64,000 nucleotides of DNA, taken from contig NZ_CP015840.1 of assembly GCF_000471025.2 (NCBI RefSeq), forward strand, positions 434,001 to 498,000, read 5' to 3'. The notes under the pieces are model-generated. The model saw nothing but the letters and a program-made list of their open reading frames with translations. It searched no databases and was not told where the DNA came from. The DNA is from Chlamydia gallinacea 08-1274/3. GTDB lineage: Bacteria > Chlamydiota > Chlamydiia > Chlamydiales > Chlamydiaceae. The position numbers and the translations under genes are program-made. Positions within the stretch are counted from its first letter, which is position 1; every line of letters begins with the position of its first letter. Of the stretch, positions 36,348 through 45,142 are shown piece after piece.

Positions 36348-36526
36348 CACCTAAATTCATCTCTTGACATATACAGCTGGCGAAAATACTCTAAGCTTTC
36401 ATCATTGACTATGGATATTCTATAGTCCTGATAAGTTAAACTGATAACAAATACAATAAAAATCCATCCGAGTTTCTTGGGTCTTTTGTGCTTCATAGTG
36501 AAAAAGATGAACAAGAAAGCGAGCAT
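36344..36526 (-). CDS. Possible small membrane peptide, weakly supported
   Basis: A 60-codon frame (50 from an internal ATG) encodes a hydrophobic stretch [11 protein letters not shown] flanked by basic residues, ending YMSRDEFRC. It fills most of the 333-base gap between hemA and scc4 and overlaps the hemA stop by 4 bases. No ribosome site is visible, and the same bases on the plus strand contain a TTGACA element. It may be chance. Confidence 0.2.
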   Translation of the reverse strand: MLAFLFIFFTMKHKRPKKLGWIFIVFVISLTYQDYRISIVNDESLEYFRQLYMSRDEFRC

Positions 36527-36680
36527 AGTATTATTTAAAGAAATAAGAAATCGTTTTTATTTTTAAAGTTTGTATTGGCATAACTCGATTTAAGAGCTGG
36601 AAAAGCTAACTCTAGAAAGGGGGCTGTCTTCTTGTGCGTAATAAAAAGACAGCTATTCCTAATGACTAGGAAGAGCATAC
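36348..36680. other. 333-base leader region ahead of the T3S locus
   Basis: Besides the doubtful minus-strand peptide, the gap has a TTGACA at 36364-36369 followed 17 bases later by TACTCT, a weak promoter candidate, and a hairpin at 36623-36653 (GCTGTCTT/AAGACAGC) close to the scc4 ribosome site AGGAAG. This would give scc4 a long leader. Confidence 0.4.
36623..36653 (+). promoter_or_regulatory. Hairpin in the scc4 leader
   Basis: GCTGTCTT and AAGACAGC form an 8-base-pair stem with a 15-base loop, ending 27 bases before the ATG. It lacks a T run so it is not a typical terminator; it could influence RNA stability or translation of the first T3S gene. Confidence 0.4.
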
Positions 36681-37079
36681 ATGTTGGAAAAATTGATAAA
36701 AAATTTTGCCGCGTATATTGGTATAACGTCAACTCTCGAATTTGATTCCGATGGAGCTTATGTTTTACCTATAAGTGATCTTGTGAAGATTCGTGTAAGA
36801 GAAAATGCGGATAATGAGATCGTATTTAGTGCTTCTCTTGGGGAAATAGCTCCTTCGGCAGATGCCAATAAAGTCTACTTACAAATGATGATAGCGAACT
36901 TATTTGGAAGAGAAACAGGAGGTAGTGCTCTGGGATTGGATGCTGAGGGAAATGTAGTGATGACTCGTAGAATTCCCGCAGAAGTTTCCTATGAAGATTT
37001 TGCACGTTATATAGAGAGTTTTATGAATTTTTCTGAGACCTGGTTTGGGGATTTAGATCTAAATAAAACAAGAGAATAG
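36681..37079 (+). CDS. scc4: Type III secretion chaperone Scc4 (CT663)
   Basis: The small acidic 132-residue protein has the alpha/beta fold expected of class I T3S chaperones (NNNNDGA not needed; visible are [26 protein letters not shown] and [13 protein letters not shown]). In C. trachomatis the homologue pairs with Scc1 as chaperone for CopN and has also been reported to bind RNA polymerase beta and sigma66, linking secretion to transcription. It begins the T3S gene cluster, 19 bases before cdsD, with AGGAAG as ribosome site. Confidence 0.85.
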   Translation: MLEKLIKNFAAYIGITSTLEFDSDGAYVLPISDLVKIRVRENADNEIVFSASLGEIAPSADANKVYLQMMIANLFGRETGGSALGLDAEGNVVMTRRIPAEVSYEDFARYIESFMNFSETWFGDLDLNKTRE

Positions 37080-37098
37080 GCAGCAGGGGTAGAGAAGC

Positions 37099-39546
37099 AT
37101 GGGTGCACGTTTAGTTATTATTAAAGGCCCGTTGTCAGGAGTGAGTTTTGTTTTAGAAGAAGGCACCAGTTGGTCTTTAGGAAAGGATGCCACAGTCAAT
37201 GATATTCCTTTGGAGGACCCTCAACTTGCCGATGCGCAAGTGGTAATTACTAAAGAGCAGGATGCCTACCATATTAGTAATATCAATTTAAAATTTCCCG
37301 TTTTAGTAAATGGAAAGGCAATCACAAATTCTACCCAATTACATAATGGGGATGTCTTTCAGTTCGGGAGTAATGAATATTCTTTTTTTACGCATGAATT
37401 TGACACAGATGATATTGTATATGATTTCAGCGTCTCTTCAGAAAGTACGACTAATGTCTTAGCAGAACCTGCCGATAATAAGAAGACAGTAGGCGAGCCT
37501 ATTCAAGAAAATGTAAAAGCAGCAGCGACATCCCCATCTGTGGGAACCTCGTCCACGGCCTCTAATGCCGATCAAGAGCTCGCAGATGCGTTTTTAGCTT
37601 CTGCAAAGGCAGATAGGGCTTCGAACGGGACTACGCAGGATAAGGAAAGTGCAAGTGCTTCTTCTTTAAGTCCAGAAAAAGCACAAAGTAAGCCTCAATC
37701 AAGAGATGTGAAAAATAATCAAACCCAAAACGTTACTATGGAAGAAACCGGAGCTTTACCTAATCAAAATCAGCCGCTCCCCAATCCAGATCCTGAAACA
37801 AGTCCGACCCAATCTCAGGAAGGGAGTCTCACGCCAGAGGGGGAACCTTTTGCTGAAGGGAGTTCTGAACACAAAGCTTCTGCAGATCAAGACGCAGTAG
37901 ATAAGCAAGAAGCAGATAAGGAATCGCGCGCGGAGTCTTCTGACAATTCTGAAGAATTTCAGTCTTCTCAAGAAGATAGTCAGGATAAGGGCCAAGAAGA
38001 AAGTACAGGAGAACAGCAGGAAGAAGCTACGGAAAATGAGGAAGCTGATGCATCAGCACAATCTCAAACACAGGGACATAAGCCTGATGTTTTAGCACCT
38101 TTTAATGTGCAGGATCTTTTTCGCTTTGATCAAGGCATCTTTCCTGCGGAAATAGACGAAATAGCGCAGAAAAATGTGACTGTAGATCTTTCACAGCCTT
38201 CGCGTTTTGTATTAAAAGTCTTGGCAGGGGCCAATATTGGTGCTGAATTTCATTTAGATGCTGGGCGTTCGTATATTTTAGGTAGTGATCCTGAGGCAGC
38301 CGATATTGTATTTAATGATCTTAGTGTGTCCCATCAACATGCGAAGATTATCGTCAGTAGTGATGGCTCCGCTATGTTAGAAGACCTGGGAAGTAAAAAT
38401 GGGGTCATCGTTGAAGGAAGAAAAATAGAACATAATTCTACTTTAAGTTCGAATCAGGTTGTTGCTCTAGGAACAACGTTATTTTTATTAATCGATCATT
38501 TAGCTCCTGCAGATACTATAGTGGCTGCATTTGCTCCTGAAGACTATGGTTTGTTTGGGCGACCTCAAGATGCGGAAGCTCTTGCAGAGCAAGCAGCTCA
38601 AGAAGAAGAAGAAAAACGTAGGCGCGCCACGTTGCCCACAGGATCTTTTATTTTAACATTATTTATTGGGGGATTAGCAATTCTCTTCGGCATAGGAACA
38701 GCATCGTTATTCCATACGAAAGAAGTTGTTTCTATAGATCATATTGATTTTCAAGAAGATATTGAGCGTGTGGTTCATGCTTTCCCTACAGTACGCTATA
38801 CCTTTAATAAAAATAATGGGCAGTTATTTTTAATCGGGCATGTAAAGAATAGTCTAGATAAAAGCGAGCTTCTTTATAAAGTAGATGCTTTATCTTTTAT
38901 TAAATCCGTAGATGATAATGTAATTGATGATGAAGCTGTGTGGCAAGAGATGAATATCTTGTTGTCTAAAAGGCCCGAATTTAAGGGGGTCAGTATGCAC
39001 TCTCCTGAACCTGGGAAGTTCGTCATTACAGGATATTTAAAAACCGAAGAACAAGCTGTTTGTCTTTCTGATTACTTGAACATTCATTTTAACTATCTTT
39101 CTCTGTTGGAAAATAAAGTTATCATAGAATCGCAAATGTTAAAATCGATTGTAGGTCATCTCCTACAAGCCGGGTTTCCGAATATTCAGGTAGCTTGTAT
39201 TAATGGAGAGGTTGTCCTTACAGGTTATGTGAATAATGATGACGGAGAGAAGTTCCGTGTAGTTGTTCAAGAGATCTCGTCTATTCCTGGTGTGCGTCTT
39301 GTAAAGAATTTTGTTGTTTTGCTTCCTGCAGAAGAAGGGATCATAGACTTAAATTTACGGCATCCAAATCGCTATCGCGTGACAGGATACTCAAAATATG
39401 GTGATGTAAGTATCAATGTCGTTGTTAACGGTAGGATTTTAACTCGTGGTGATGTTATTGATGGCATGACGATAACTAGCATACAACCCCATTGCATCTT
39501 TTTAGAGAGGGAAGGGTTGAAATATAAAATCGAGTACAATAAATAG
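37099..39546 (+). CDS. cdsD: Type III secretion inner ring protein SctD (CdsD) with two FHA domains
   Basis: The 815-residue protein has an FHA-like domain at about 1-100, a low-complexity acidic Gln/Glu/Ser region at about 120-340, a second FHA domain at about 370-465 (YILGSDPEAADIVFNDLSVS, HQHAKII, EDLGSKNGV), one transmembrane segment at about 516-538 and periplasmic beta domains ending NRYRVTGYSKYG. It matches CT664. Most SctD proteins have about 400 residues and one FHA-like domain; the duplication and the linker make the chlamydial form double length. FHA domains bind phosphothreonine, and the kinase gene pkn5 lies downstream in this cluster. Confidence 0.92.
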   Translation: MGARLVIIKGPLSGVSFVLEEGTSWSLGKDATVNDIPLEDPQLADAQVVITKEQDAYHISNINLKFPVLVNGKAITNSTQLHNGDVFQFGSNEYSFFTHEFDTDDIVYDFSVSSESTTNVLAEPADNKKTVGEPIQENVKAAATSPSVGTSSTASNADQELADAFLASAKADRASNGTTQDKESASASSLSPEKAQSKPQSRDVKNNQTQNVTMEETGALPNQNQPLPNPDPETSPTQSQEGSLTPEGEPFAEGSSEHKASADQDAVDKQEADKESRAESSDNSEEFQSSQEDSQDKGQEESTGEQQEEATENEEADASAQSQTQGHKPDVLAPFNVQDLFRFDQGIFPAEIDEIAQKNVTVDLSQPSRFVLKVLAGANIGAEFHLDAGRSYILGSDPEAADIVFNDLSVSHQHAKIIVSSDGSAMLEDLGSKNGVIVEGRKIEHNSTLSSNQVVALGTTLFLLIDHLAPADTIVAAFAPEDYGLFGRPQDAEALAEQAAQEEEEKRRRATLPTGSFILTLFIGGLAILFGIGTASLFHTKEVVSIDHIDFQEDIERVVHAFPTVRYTFNKNNGQLFLIGHVKNSLDKSELLYKVDALSFIKSVDDNVIDDEAVWQEMNILLSKRPEFKGVSMHSPEPGKFVITGYLKTEEQAVCLSDYLNIHFNYLSLLENKVIIESQMLKSIVGHLLQAGFPNIQVACINGEVVLTGYVNNDDGEKFRVVVQEISSIPGVRLVKNFVVLLPAEEGIIDLNLRHPNRYRVTGYSKYGDVSINVVVNGRILTRGDVIDGMTITSIQPHCIFLEREGLKYKIEYNK

Positions 39547-39592
39547 TTGATGTTAAAGCTTATTAATTCTTTTGTCTTTAGGAAGAAGCATT

Positions 39593-39844
39593 ATGTTTAA
39601 TATGGAAAATACAGTTGCTAAAGAAGATAAATCTTCGCGCCAGCTGTTTGATTTAGAAAAAGACATGCAGGATCTCCGCGCCTTTCAGGAGATGAATGCG
39701 AACGTGCAGGAAAAATTGCATAAGTTGAATACTTCTCTTCGCGAAGGTTCTGATAAAGAATCTTTTGAGAAACAACAAGCATTATTAGCAGGATATCTAG
39801 CCCTTCAGAAAGTTCTCGGGCGGATCAACCGCAAAATGGTTTAA
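39593..39844 (+). CDS. cdsE: Needle co-chaperone CdsE (CT665)
   Basis: The 83-residue helical, charged protein starts MFNMENTVAKEDKS. AGGAAG lies 6 bases before this ATG, which I prefer to the upstream in-frame codon at 39572. In C. pneumoniae and C. trachomatis CdsE with CdsG escorts the needle subunit CdsF. Order cdsD-E-F-G is as known. Confidence 0.85.
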   Translation: MFNMENTVAKEDKSSRQLFDLEKDMQDLRAFQEMNANVQEKLHKLNTSLREGSDKESFEKQQALLAGYLALQKVLGRINRKMV

Positions 39845-39865
39845 TCGACTAGATAGGGAGAATTT

Positions 39866-40126
39866 ATGAGTAGTGGTAGCGGGAGCAGTTGCTCAGCATT
39901 TAATTTCAATGAAATGCTCAATGGCGTATGTAAATACGTTCAGGGTGTTCAACAATACCTAGCGGAACTAGAGACGTCAACGCAGGGTACAGTCGATTTG
40001 GGTACGATGTTTAACTTACAATTTCGTATGCAAATTTTATCTCAATATATGGAAGCTGTATCAAACATTTTGACAGCGGTGAACACAGAAATGATCACCA
40101 TGGCAAGAGCTATTAAAGGAAGTTAA
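39866..40126 (+). CDS. cdsF: Type III secretion needle subunit SctF (CdsF)
   Basis: The 86-residue product is a helical hairpin typical of needle proteins (LNGVCKYVQGVQQYLAEL and LQFRMQILSQYMEAVSN). It contains Cys9 and Cys22, unusual for needle subunits; disulfide-linked CdsF has been reported. The N-terminus is Ser/Gly rich. Ribosome site GGGAG lies ahead of the ATG. Confidence 0.92.
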   Translation: MSSGSGSSCSAFNFNEMLNGVCKYVQGVQQYLAELETSTQGTVDLGTMFNLQFRMQILSQYMEAVSNILTAVNTEMITMARAIKGS

Positions 40127-40144
40127 TAAATTAAGAGAAAGATC

Positions 40145-40594
40145 ATGGCAGATTTGGAATTATTTAAAGCAGATTTTGCTTTGTTGTTTGAAGCGGGTAT
40201 GTTGGCAGTTAAACAGGGTGATGAAGACAGCGCAAGAAAGCTATTTCATTCCTTACATGTTTTAAATCCTGATCATTATGGATATGAGTTAGGTTTAGCG
40301 TTGATTGATTTGCATAAAATGGAAATTTTTGCTGCTGAAGAGCGCTTGAGCGCATTAGCTCAAAAAGAAGTAGATAATTGGAGCATTAAGTCCTTTCTCT
40401 CTCTTACCCATATGATGATAGTGTTGCATCAAGGAAGTTCATTTGAAGTTCGTCGTGAGAGTCTAGAAAGTTGTTTAAAGTTAGCAGATCAAGTTTTAGA
40501 AAATTGTGAAGTAGAATCTACACGACTTCTTGCTCAATCTGTTTTAGACTGGCATGATACATTAGTAGCTAAGAGCAGTGGACCTTTAGGTTAA
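40145..40594 (+). CDS. cdsG: Needle chaperone CdsG (CT667, TPR-like)
   Basis: A 149-residue helical protein has TPR-like repeats (AGMLAVKQGDEDSARKLFHS; LGLALIDLHKMEIFAAEERL). Such SctG/PscG-type chaperones hold the needle subunit together with an SctE-type partner in the cytosol. It follows cdsF by 18 bases. Confidence 0.85.
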   Translation: MADLELFKADFALLFEAGMLAVKQGDEDSARKLFHSLHVLNPDHYGYELGLALIDLHKMEIFAAEERLSALAQKEVDNWSIKSFLSLTHMMIVLHQGSSFEVRRESLESCLKLADQVLENCEVESTRLLAQSVLDWHDTLVAKSSGPLG

Positions 40595-40629
40595 CACTTC
40601 TACACTTTAAGTAACTCCATGGTTTATCT

Positions 40630-41304
40630 ATGATTGATCCCTTGCAGCTTTTTCCAAAGTTAGACTCTGATCAAGAAACAGCTTCGATTCAAAAATCTTC
40701 AGGAACTCCACTAGCCAGTGAGCTGAATAAAGAAGTTCCTGTATTTGCTTTAGGAGCACCTACAAGTGCACAGGATAGAAATATAGAAAATGTAAAACTA
40801 AATCCTATGGCAATGATGCAGGATCAAAATTCTGGTATTATGGATTCTGAGTTGCAGGAGGCTTTAAATTCTGAAGAGTTTGAAGAACAAGTGCATAATC
40901 TAAAGAAGCGCTTGTGGGACGCGCAATCTACAGTACAAAATCAGGAGACGAATTCCTTATCTCCTGAGCATCTCGAAGCTATGAATGTCATTATTGATTT
41001 AATTAATGACGACCTTACAGATATTGCCAACCATACGCAACAAGAACTCAAAAAGGCTACTGATGAGGAGAAACACGATTCTGTCACGCGCAAGGTAATT
41101 AACTGGGTATCCTCAGGAGAAGAAATTCTTAATCGGGCGCTTTTATATTTTTCTGATAGAAATGGAGAGCGTGAAAATTTAGCTAATTTTTTAAAGGTAC
41201 AGTATGCTGTGCAAAGAGCTACGCAACGAGCAGAACTGTTTGCTAGTATCGTAGGAACTACAGTAAGTAGTATAAAAACGATAATGACTACGCAATTAGG
41301 TTAA
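40630..41304 (+). CDS. CT668-family T3S cluster protein of unknown function
   Basis: The 224-residue protein has a disordered Ser/Asn-rich N-terminal half and a helical C-terminal half (HLEAMNVIIDLINDDLTDIAN). I see no recognised domain. It sits 1 base ahead of the ATPase gene, as CT668 does in C. trachomatis, and being translated with the ATPase suggests an ATPase accessory or regulator such as an SctL-type protein, although SctL similarity is not obvious by eye. Confidence 0.75.
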   Translation: MIDPLQLFPKLDSDQETASIQKSSGTPLASELNKEVPVFALGAPTSAQDRNIENVKLNPMAMMQDQNSGIMDSELQEALNSEEFEEQVHNLKKRLWDAQSTVQNQETNSLSPEHLEAMNVIIDLINDDLTDIANHTQQELKKATDEEKHDSVTRKVINWVSSGEEILNRALLYFSDRNGERENLANFLKVQYAVQRATQRAELFASIVGTTVSSIKTIMTTQLG

Positions 41305-41305
41305 C

Positions 41306-42634
41306 ATGAATAATTTGACTTCAGACTTTGATATGCTCATGTCGCAATTAAACGACGTGCATCTCACTACTATTGTTGGCCGTATTATTGAAGTCGTTGG
41401 TATGTTAATCAAAGCCGTTGTTCCTAATGTACGCGTTGGGGAAGTGTGCTTGGTTAAGCGTCATGACATGGAACCTCTGGTTACTGAGGTTGTCGGTTTT
41501 ACACAGAATTTTGCTTTTCTATCTCCTTTAGGAGAACTTACAGGAGTCAGCCCCTCTTCAGAAGTAATTCCTACAGGTATGCCTTTGTATATTCGTGCAG
41601 GCCAGGGACTGCTGGGGCGTGTATTAAATGGTTTAGGAGAACCTATAGATACAGAACAAAAAGGGCCTCTTGTTGATGTAAACGAAACCTATCCAGTGTT
41701 TCGTGCTCCTCCTGACCCTCTGCATAGAGGGAAACTACGAACCATTTTATCTACAGGCGTCCGTTGTATTGATGGCGTGCTTACAGTGGCTCGAGGGCAG
41801 CGTATAGGGATATTCGCTGGCGCTGGAGTTGGTAAATCTTCTCTTTTGGGAATGATTGCAAGAAATGCTGAAGAGGCCGATGTTAACGTCATTGCGTTGA
41901 TTGGAGAGCGGGGACGGGAAGTTCGTGAGTTCATTGAAGGGGATTTAGGAGAAGAGGGAATGAAACGATCAGTAATTGTCGTTTCCACATCCGATCAATC
42001 CTCACAATTAAGATTAAATGCGGCTTACGTGGGTACAGCTATAGCAGAATATTTCCGTGACCAGGGAAAAACAGTCATTTTGATGATGGATTCGGTCACG
42101 CGTTTTGCTAGAGCATTGCGTGAGGTAGGATTGGCAGCGGGAGAACCTCCTGCACGAGCAGGATATACTCCTTCAGTTTTTTCTACATTACCCAAACTAT
42201 TAGAACGCTCAGGAGCATCGGATAAAGGCACAATTACTGCGTTTTATACCGTGTTAGTTGCAGGAGATGATATGAACGAGCCTGTCGCTGACGAGGTTAA
42301 ATCTATTTTAGACGGACATATTGTTTTATCTAATGCTTTAGCTCAGGCGTATCATTATCCCGCTATTGATGTGTTGGCATCTATTAGCCGATTGTTAACT
42401 GCCATTGTTCCTGAAGAACAACGTCGCATTATAGGAAAAGCACGTGAGGTGTTAGCAAAATATAAAGCAAATGAAATGCTCATACGCATTGGGGAGTATC
42501 GGCGGGGATCCGATCGTGAAGTCGACTTTGCTATCGACCATATAGATAAATTGAATCGGTTCTTAAAACAAGATATCCATGAAAAAACAAATTATGAGGA
42601 GGCAGCACAGCAGTTGCGAGCCATTTTCCGATAA
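41306..42634 (+). CDS. cdsN: Type III secretion ATPase SctN (CdsN)
   Basis: The 442-residue protein belongs to the rotary F1-beta/FliI ATPase family with Walker A GAGVGKSS (K177), IGERGREVREFIE, Walker B region VILMMDSVTRFARALREVG and SVFSTLPKLLERSG. It unfolds and releases substrates from chaperones at the base of the injectisome. Length and motifs are normal. Starts 1 base after the CT668-like gene. Confidence 0.96.
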   Translation: MNNLTSDFDMLMSQLNDVHLTTIVGRIIEVVGMLIKAVVPNVRVGEVCLVKRHDMEPLVTEVVGFTQNFAFLSPLGELTGVSPSSEVIPTGMPLYIRAGQGLLGRVLNGLGEPIDTEQKGPLVDVNETYPVFRAPPDPLHRGKLRTILSTGVRCIDGVLTVARGQRIGIFAGAGVGKSSLLGMIARNAEEADVNVIALIGERGREVREFIEGDLGEEGMKRSVIVVSTSDQSSQLRLNAAYVGTAIAEYFRDQGKTVILMMDSVTRFARALREVGLAAGEPPARAGYTPSVFSTLPKLLERSGASDKGTITAFYTVLVAGDDMNEPVADEVKSILDGHIVLSNALAQAYHYPAIDVLASISRLLTAIVPEEQRRIIGKAREVLAKYKANEMLIRIGEYRRGSDREVDFAIDHIDKLNRFLKQDIHEKTNYEEAAQQLRAIFR

Positions 42635-42651
42635 CTCTAGGTTAAAGTGTC

Positions 42652-43170
42652 GTGCCTAAATATCCATTAGAGCCTGTTCTATCGATTAAAAAAGATCGTG
42701 TTGATAGAGCTGAGAAAGTTGTTAAAGAAAAACGACGACTTTTAGAAATAGAACAAGAAAAGCTACGCGAATTAGAAGCTGCCCGTGATAAAGTAAAAAA
42801 TCATTATATGCAAAAGATTCAGCAATTGCGTGAATTGCTAGATGAAGGCACAACAAGTGATGCCATTTTACAGAGAAAAGCTTATATCAAAGTTGTGGCG
42901 ATACAGCTTGCTGAGGAAGAAGATAAAGTAAATAAACAAAAAGAAAATGTATTGGCAGCTGCTAAAGAATTAGAAAAAGCAGAAGTCGAATTAGCAAAAC
43001 GAAGGAAAGAAGAAGAAAAAACGCGTTTACACAAAGAAGAGTGGATGAAGGAAGCTTTAAAAGAAGAAGAAAGAGAAATCGAAAAAGAACAAGATGAAAT
43101 GGGGCAGCTGCTTCATCAATTACGCAAGACAAAACAACGTGAATCGGGGGAGTCGCATGGAATTAAATAA
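42652..43170 (+). CDS. cdsO: Type III secretion stalk protein SctO (CdsO)
   Basis: The product has 172 residues and is almost entirely long charged coiled coil (KVVKEKRRLLEIEQEKLREL, then KAYIKVVAIQLAEEEDKVNK), matching FliJ/YscO-type stalk proteins that sit in the ATPase ring. The start codon is GTG; no better ATG is in frame. Its last 14 bases overlap cdsP. Confidence 0.9.
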   Translation: MPKYPLEPVLSIKKDRVDRAEKVVKEKRRLLEIEQEKLRELEAARDKVKNHYMQKIQQLRELLDEGTTSDAILQRKAYIKVVAIQLAEEEDKVNKQKENVLAAAKELEKAEVELAKRRKEEEKTRLHKEEWMKEALKEEEREIEKEQDEMGQLLHQLRKTKQRESGESHGIK

Positions 43171-43999
43171 AACATCAGAATCTTTGTATAATTGTAAAAC
43201 TGAAAACCATTTGCCACAACATGATATGGAGGCAGCTCCACGAGACAATCGTGAAGTGAAAGTATTCTCTTTAGAGGGACGCCAGCAATCACGCCAAGGA
43301 CGTCAAGAAAGCACTTCAAGTAAGGGAAAAGTAACTTCTCGTCAAGAAGCTCGTGGAGTAGATGAGAAACATATTGATGACGCTGTGTGTGTCCAAGAAG
43401 ATAAAGATCACGACGAAAAATTCTTTGCTTGGGATAACCCTACAGCAGGCATGGCATTAGTTGATGTTGCAGCCCCTCTAGCAAGTGAAGTAGTCGCAGA
43501 AAGCGCAGCAGTTACTGTTGCTAGTCCAGATTTACAGTGGATTCAAGAAGTCATTGCTCGTACTGTGGAATCTATGGTTGTTGCTGAGCTCAATGGTGAG
43601 CAACTTGTCGAGTTAGTTTTAGATAGCCAAGGGAGTGTCCCCGAAGTCTTTTCTGGAGCTAATTTAACTTTAGTACAGTCAGGAGCTGATCTTTCTATTA
43701 AACTTTCGAATTTTATGGATAATGCTCAGATAGCAGAAGCGGTTAATGTTATTAATAGTAATCCTGAACAATTAGTTAATTTAATCTCTTCTCTGAAAGG
43801 TCATCAGCTAAATTTAAAAGAATTTATGGTTGGCTCGAGTGTTGTACAACTGCCCACGATCGAAGAAGCCCAAACTCCTTTACATATGATTGCTGCATCT
43901 ATTCATCGCAAAGAGGATCAACAGCGTGAAGGAAGAGATCAACAACAGGAACAAGAACAAGAACACAACCAATATCATATTGAAGAAGCACAGTTATAA
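43157..43999 (+). CDS. cdsP: Type III secretion needle-length regulator SctP (CdsP, CT671)
   Basis: The 280-residue protein has a disordered N-terminal half rich in Gln, Arg and Ser, and a C-terminal domain (LNGEQLVELVLDSQGSVPEV) typical of FliK/SctP substrate-specificity switches. I start at ATG 43157 with GGGGGAG ahead of it; the open frame extends to 43094 inside cdsO. Overlap with cdsO suggests coupling. Confidence 0.82.
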   Translation: MELNKTSESLYNCKTENHLPQHDMEAAPRDNREVKVFSLEGRQQSRQGRQESTSSKGKVTSRQEARGVDEKHIDDAVCVQEDKDHDEKFFAWDNPTAGMALVDVAAPLASEVVAESAAVTVASPDLQWIQEVIARTVESMVVAELNGEQLVELVLDSQGSVPEVFSGANLTLVQSGADLSIKLSNFMDNAQIAEAVNVINSNPEQLVNLISSLKGHQLNLKEFMVGSSVVQLPTIEEAQTPLHMIAASIHRKEDQQREGRDQQQEQEQEHNQYHIEEAQL

Positions 44000-44011
44000 A
44001 GGTGGTTTCTC

Positions 44012-45127
44012 ATGACAGCAGTAGCGGAACCTAGCGCTAGTTGGTTAAAATCTCGTAATGATTTTTTGAGCTCTTTAGTAACAACTGAGGAAGGTATCAT
44101 CTTGCCTCAGTTTCCTAAGGAAGAGTGTGAGCGAAAATTGAAAGACAAGTTTCGTCTTGAAGAAACAAATATACGTATTCAATCTCGAGGTTCTGTATCT
44201 GCTGCTCAAGCTGTTCAAGATTTTGGTATGCATATCTTGGTGCAAACTTTTCTTGCCCAGCCCTTGGAATCAGGTAATTTCTTTTTAGTTACTTCAGAAG
44301 AAGATCTCCAAGCCTTTATGGTTGCTGTGTTCAATGATGCAAGTTTGGCTTCGTATTTTTATGAAAAGGATAAACTTTTAGGTTTTCATTATTACCTATG
44401 TGCTGAACTTTGTAAGCTTATTCAAGAATTGCCATGGATCCCTACGTTATCCATTAAGGTGGTAAATGACACAAAATTCTCAGGAAAGCATTTGCAAGGT
44501 TCTTATGAAGCTATAGACGTTACTTGTGTATTGGATGGAAAAACGTTGTGTTTGCGTTTGCTATTTCCTAGTGCTTTGTGTGATAGCTGTAAGAAATTGT
44601 TGTCGGGCTCGGAACAAAGTTTAGATATGCAACAACTTGCTTCTGTTCCTTTAATGTTATCTGTAGAAGTTGGCTATTGTCAGCTTTCTCAAGATGAATG
44701 GCAGCAAGTCCGTCCGGGAAGCTTTATTTTGTTAGATAGTTGTTTATATGATCCTGATACAGAAGAAAGTGGTGCATTGCTGACTATAAAGAATCAACAG
44801 TTTTTCGGAGGGCGCTTTCTAGATGCTAAATCTGGAGAGTTTAAAATTACTAGCTACCCCAACCTACAACAACAAGAACCTACAGAAGAAACAACACATG
44901 ACTCTCCTGCAGCTCCTTTGCCAGGACAATGCAGATTAGTAGCAGAAGTCGCTCGGTATTCTCTAACTGTTGAAGAATTTTTAAAAATTACACAAGGTAG
45001 TATCTTACAATTCCCCGGGGCTCATCCCGCGCGAGGAATTGATTTGATTCTTAATGGAGCTAAAGTAGGACGAGGAGAAATTGTCTCTTTGGGCGATGTG
45101 TTAGGTATCCGCGTTTTGGAAGTATAA
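44012..45127 (+). CDS. cdsQ: Type III secretion C-ring protein SctQ (CdsQ)
   Basis: The 371-residue protein ends in a SpoA (FliN/SctQ) domain with the pattern LILNGAKVGRGEIVSLGDVL. SctQ builds the cytoplasmic sorting platform that receives substrates. The N-terminal 270 residues are the less conserved SctQ body. AAAGGTGG precedes the ATG. It matches CT672. Confidence 0.9.
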   Translation: MTAVAEPSASWLKSRNDFLSSLVTTEEGIILPQFPKEECERKLKDKFRLEETNIRIQSRGSVSAAQAVQDFGMHILVQTFLAQPLESGNFFLVTSEEDLQAFMVAVFNDASLASYFYEKDKLLGFHYYLCAELCKLIQELPWIPTLSIKVVNDTKFSGKHLQGSYEAIDVTCVLDGKTLCLRLLFPSALCDSCKKLLSGSEQSLDMQQLASVPLMLSVEVGYCQLSQDEWQQVRPGSFILLDSCLYDPDTEESGALLTIKNQQFFGGRFLDAKSGEFKITSYPNLQQQEPTEETTHDSPAAPLPGQCRLVAEVARYSLTVEEFLKITQGSILQFPGAHPARGIDLILNGAKVGRGEIVSLGDVLGIRVLEV

Positions 45128-45142
45128 TCGTAATGTTTTCTT

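Noticed and set aside
36535..36732. 65-codon open frame on the minus strand across the scc4 start
   Set aside because: It overlaps the scc4 coding region and its ribosome site.
37450..38100. Possible tandem repeat in cdsD
   Set aside because: The region is low-complexity Glu/Gln/Ser coding sequence without a repeating unit.
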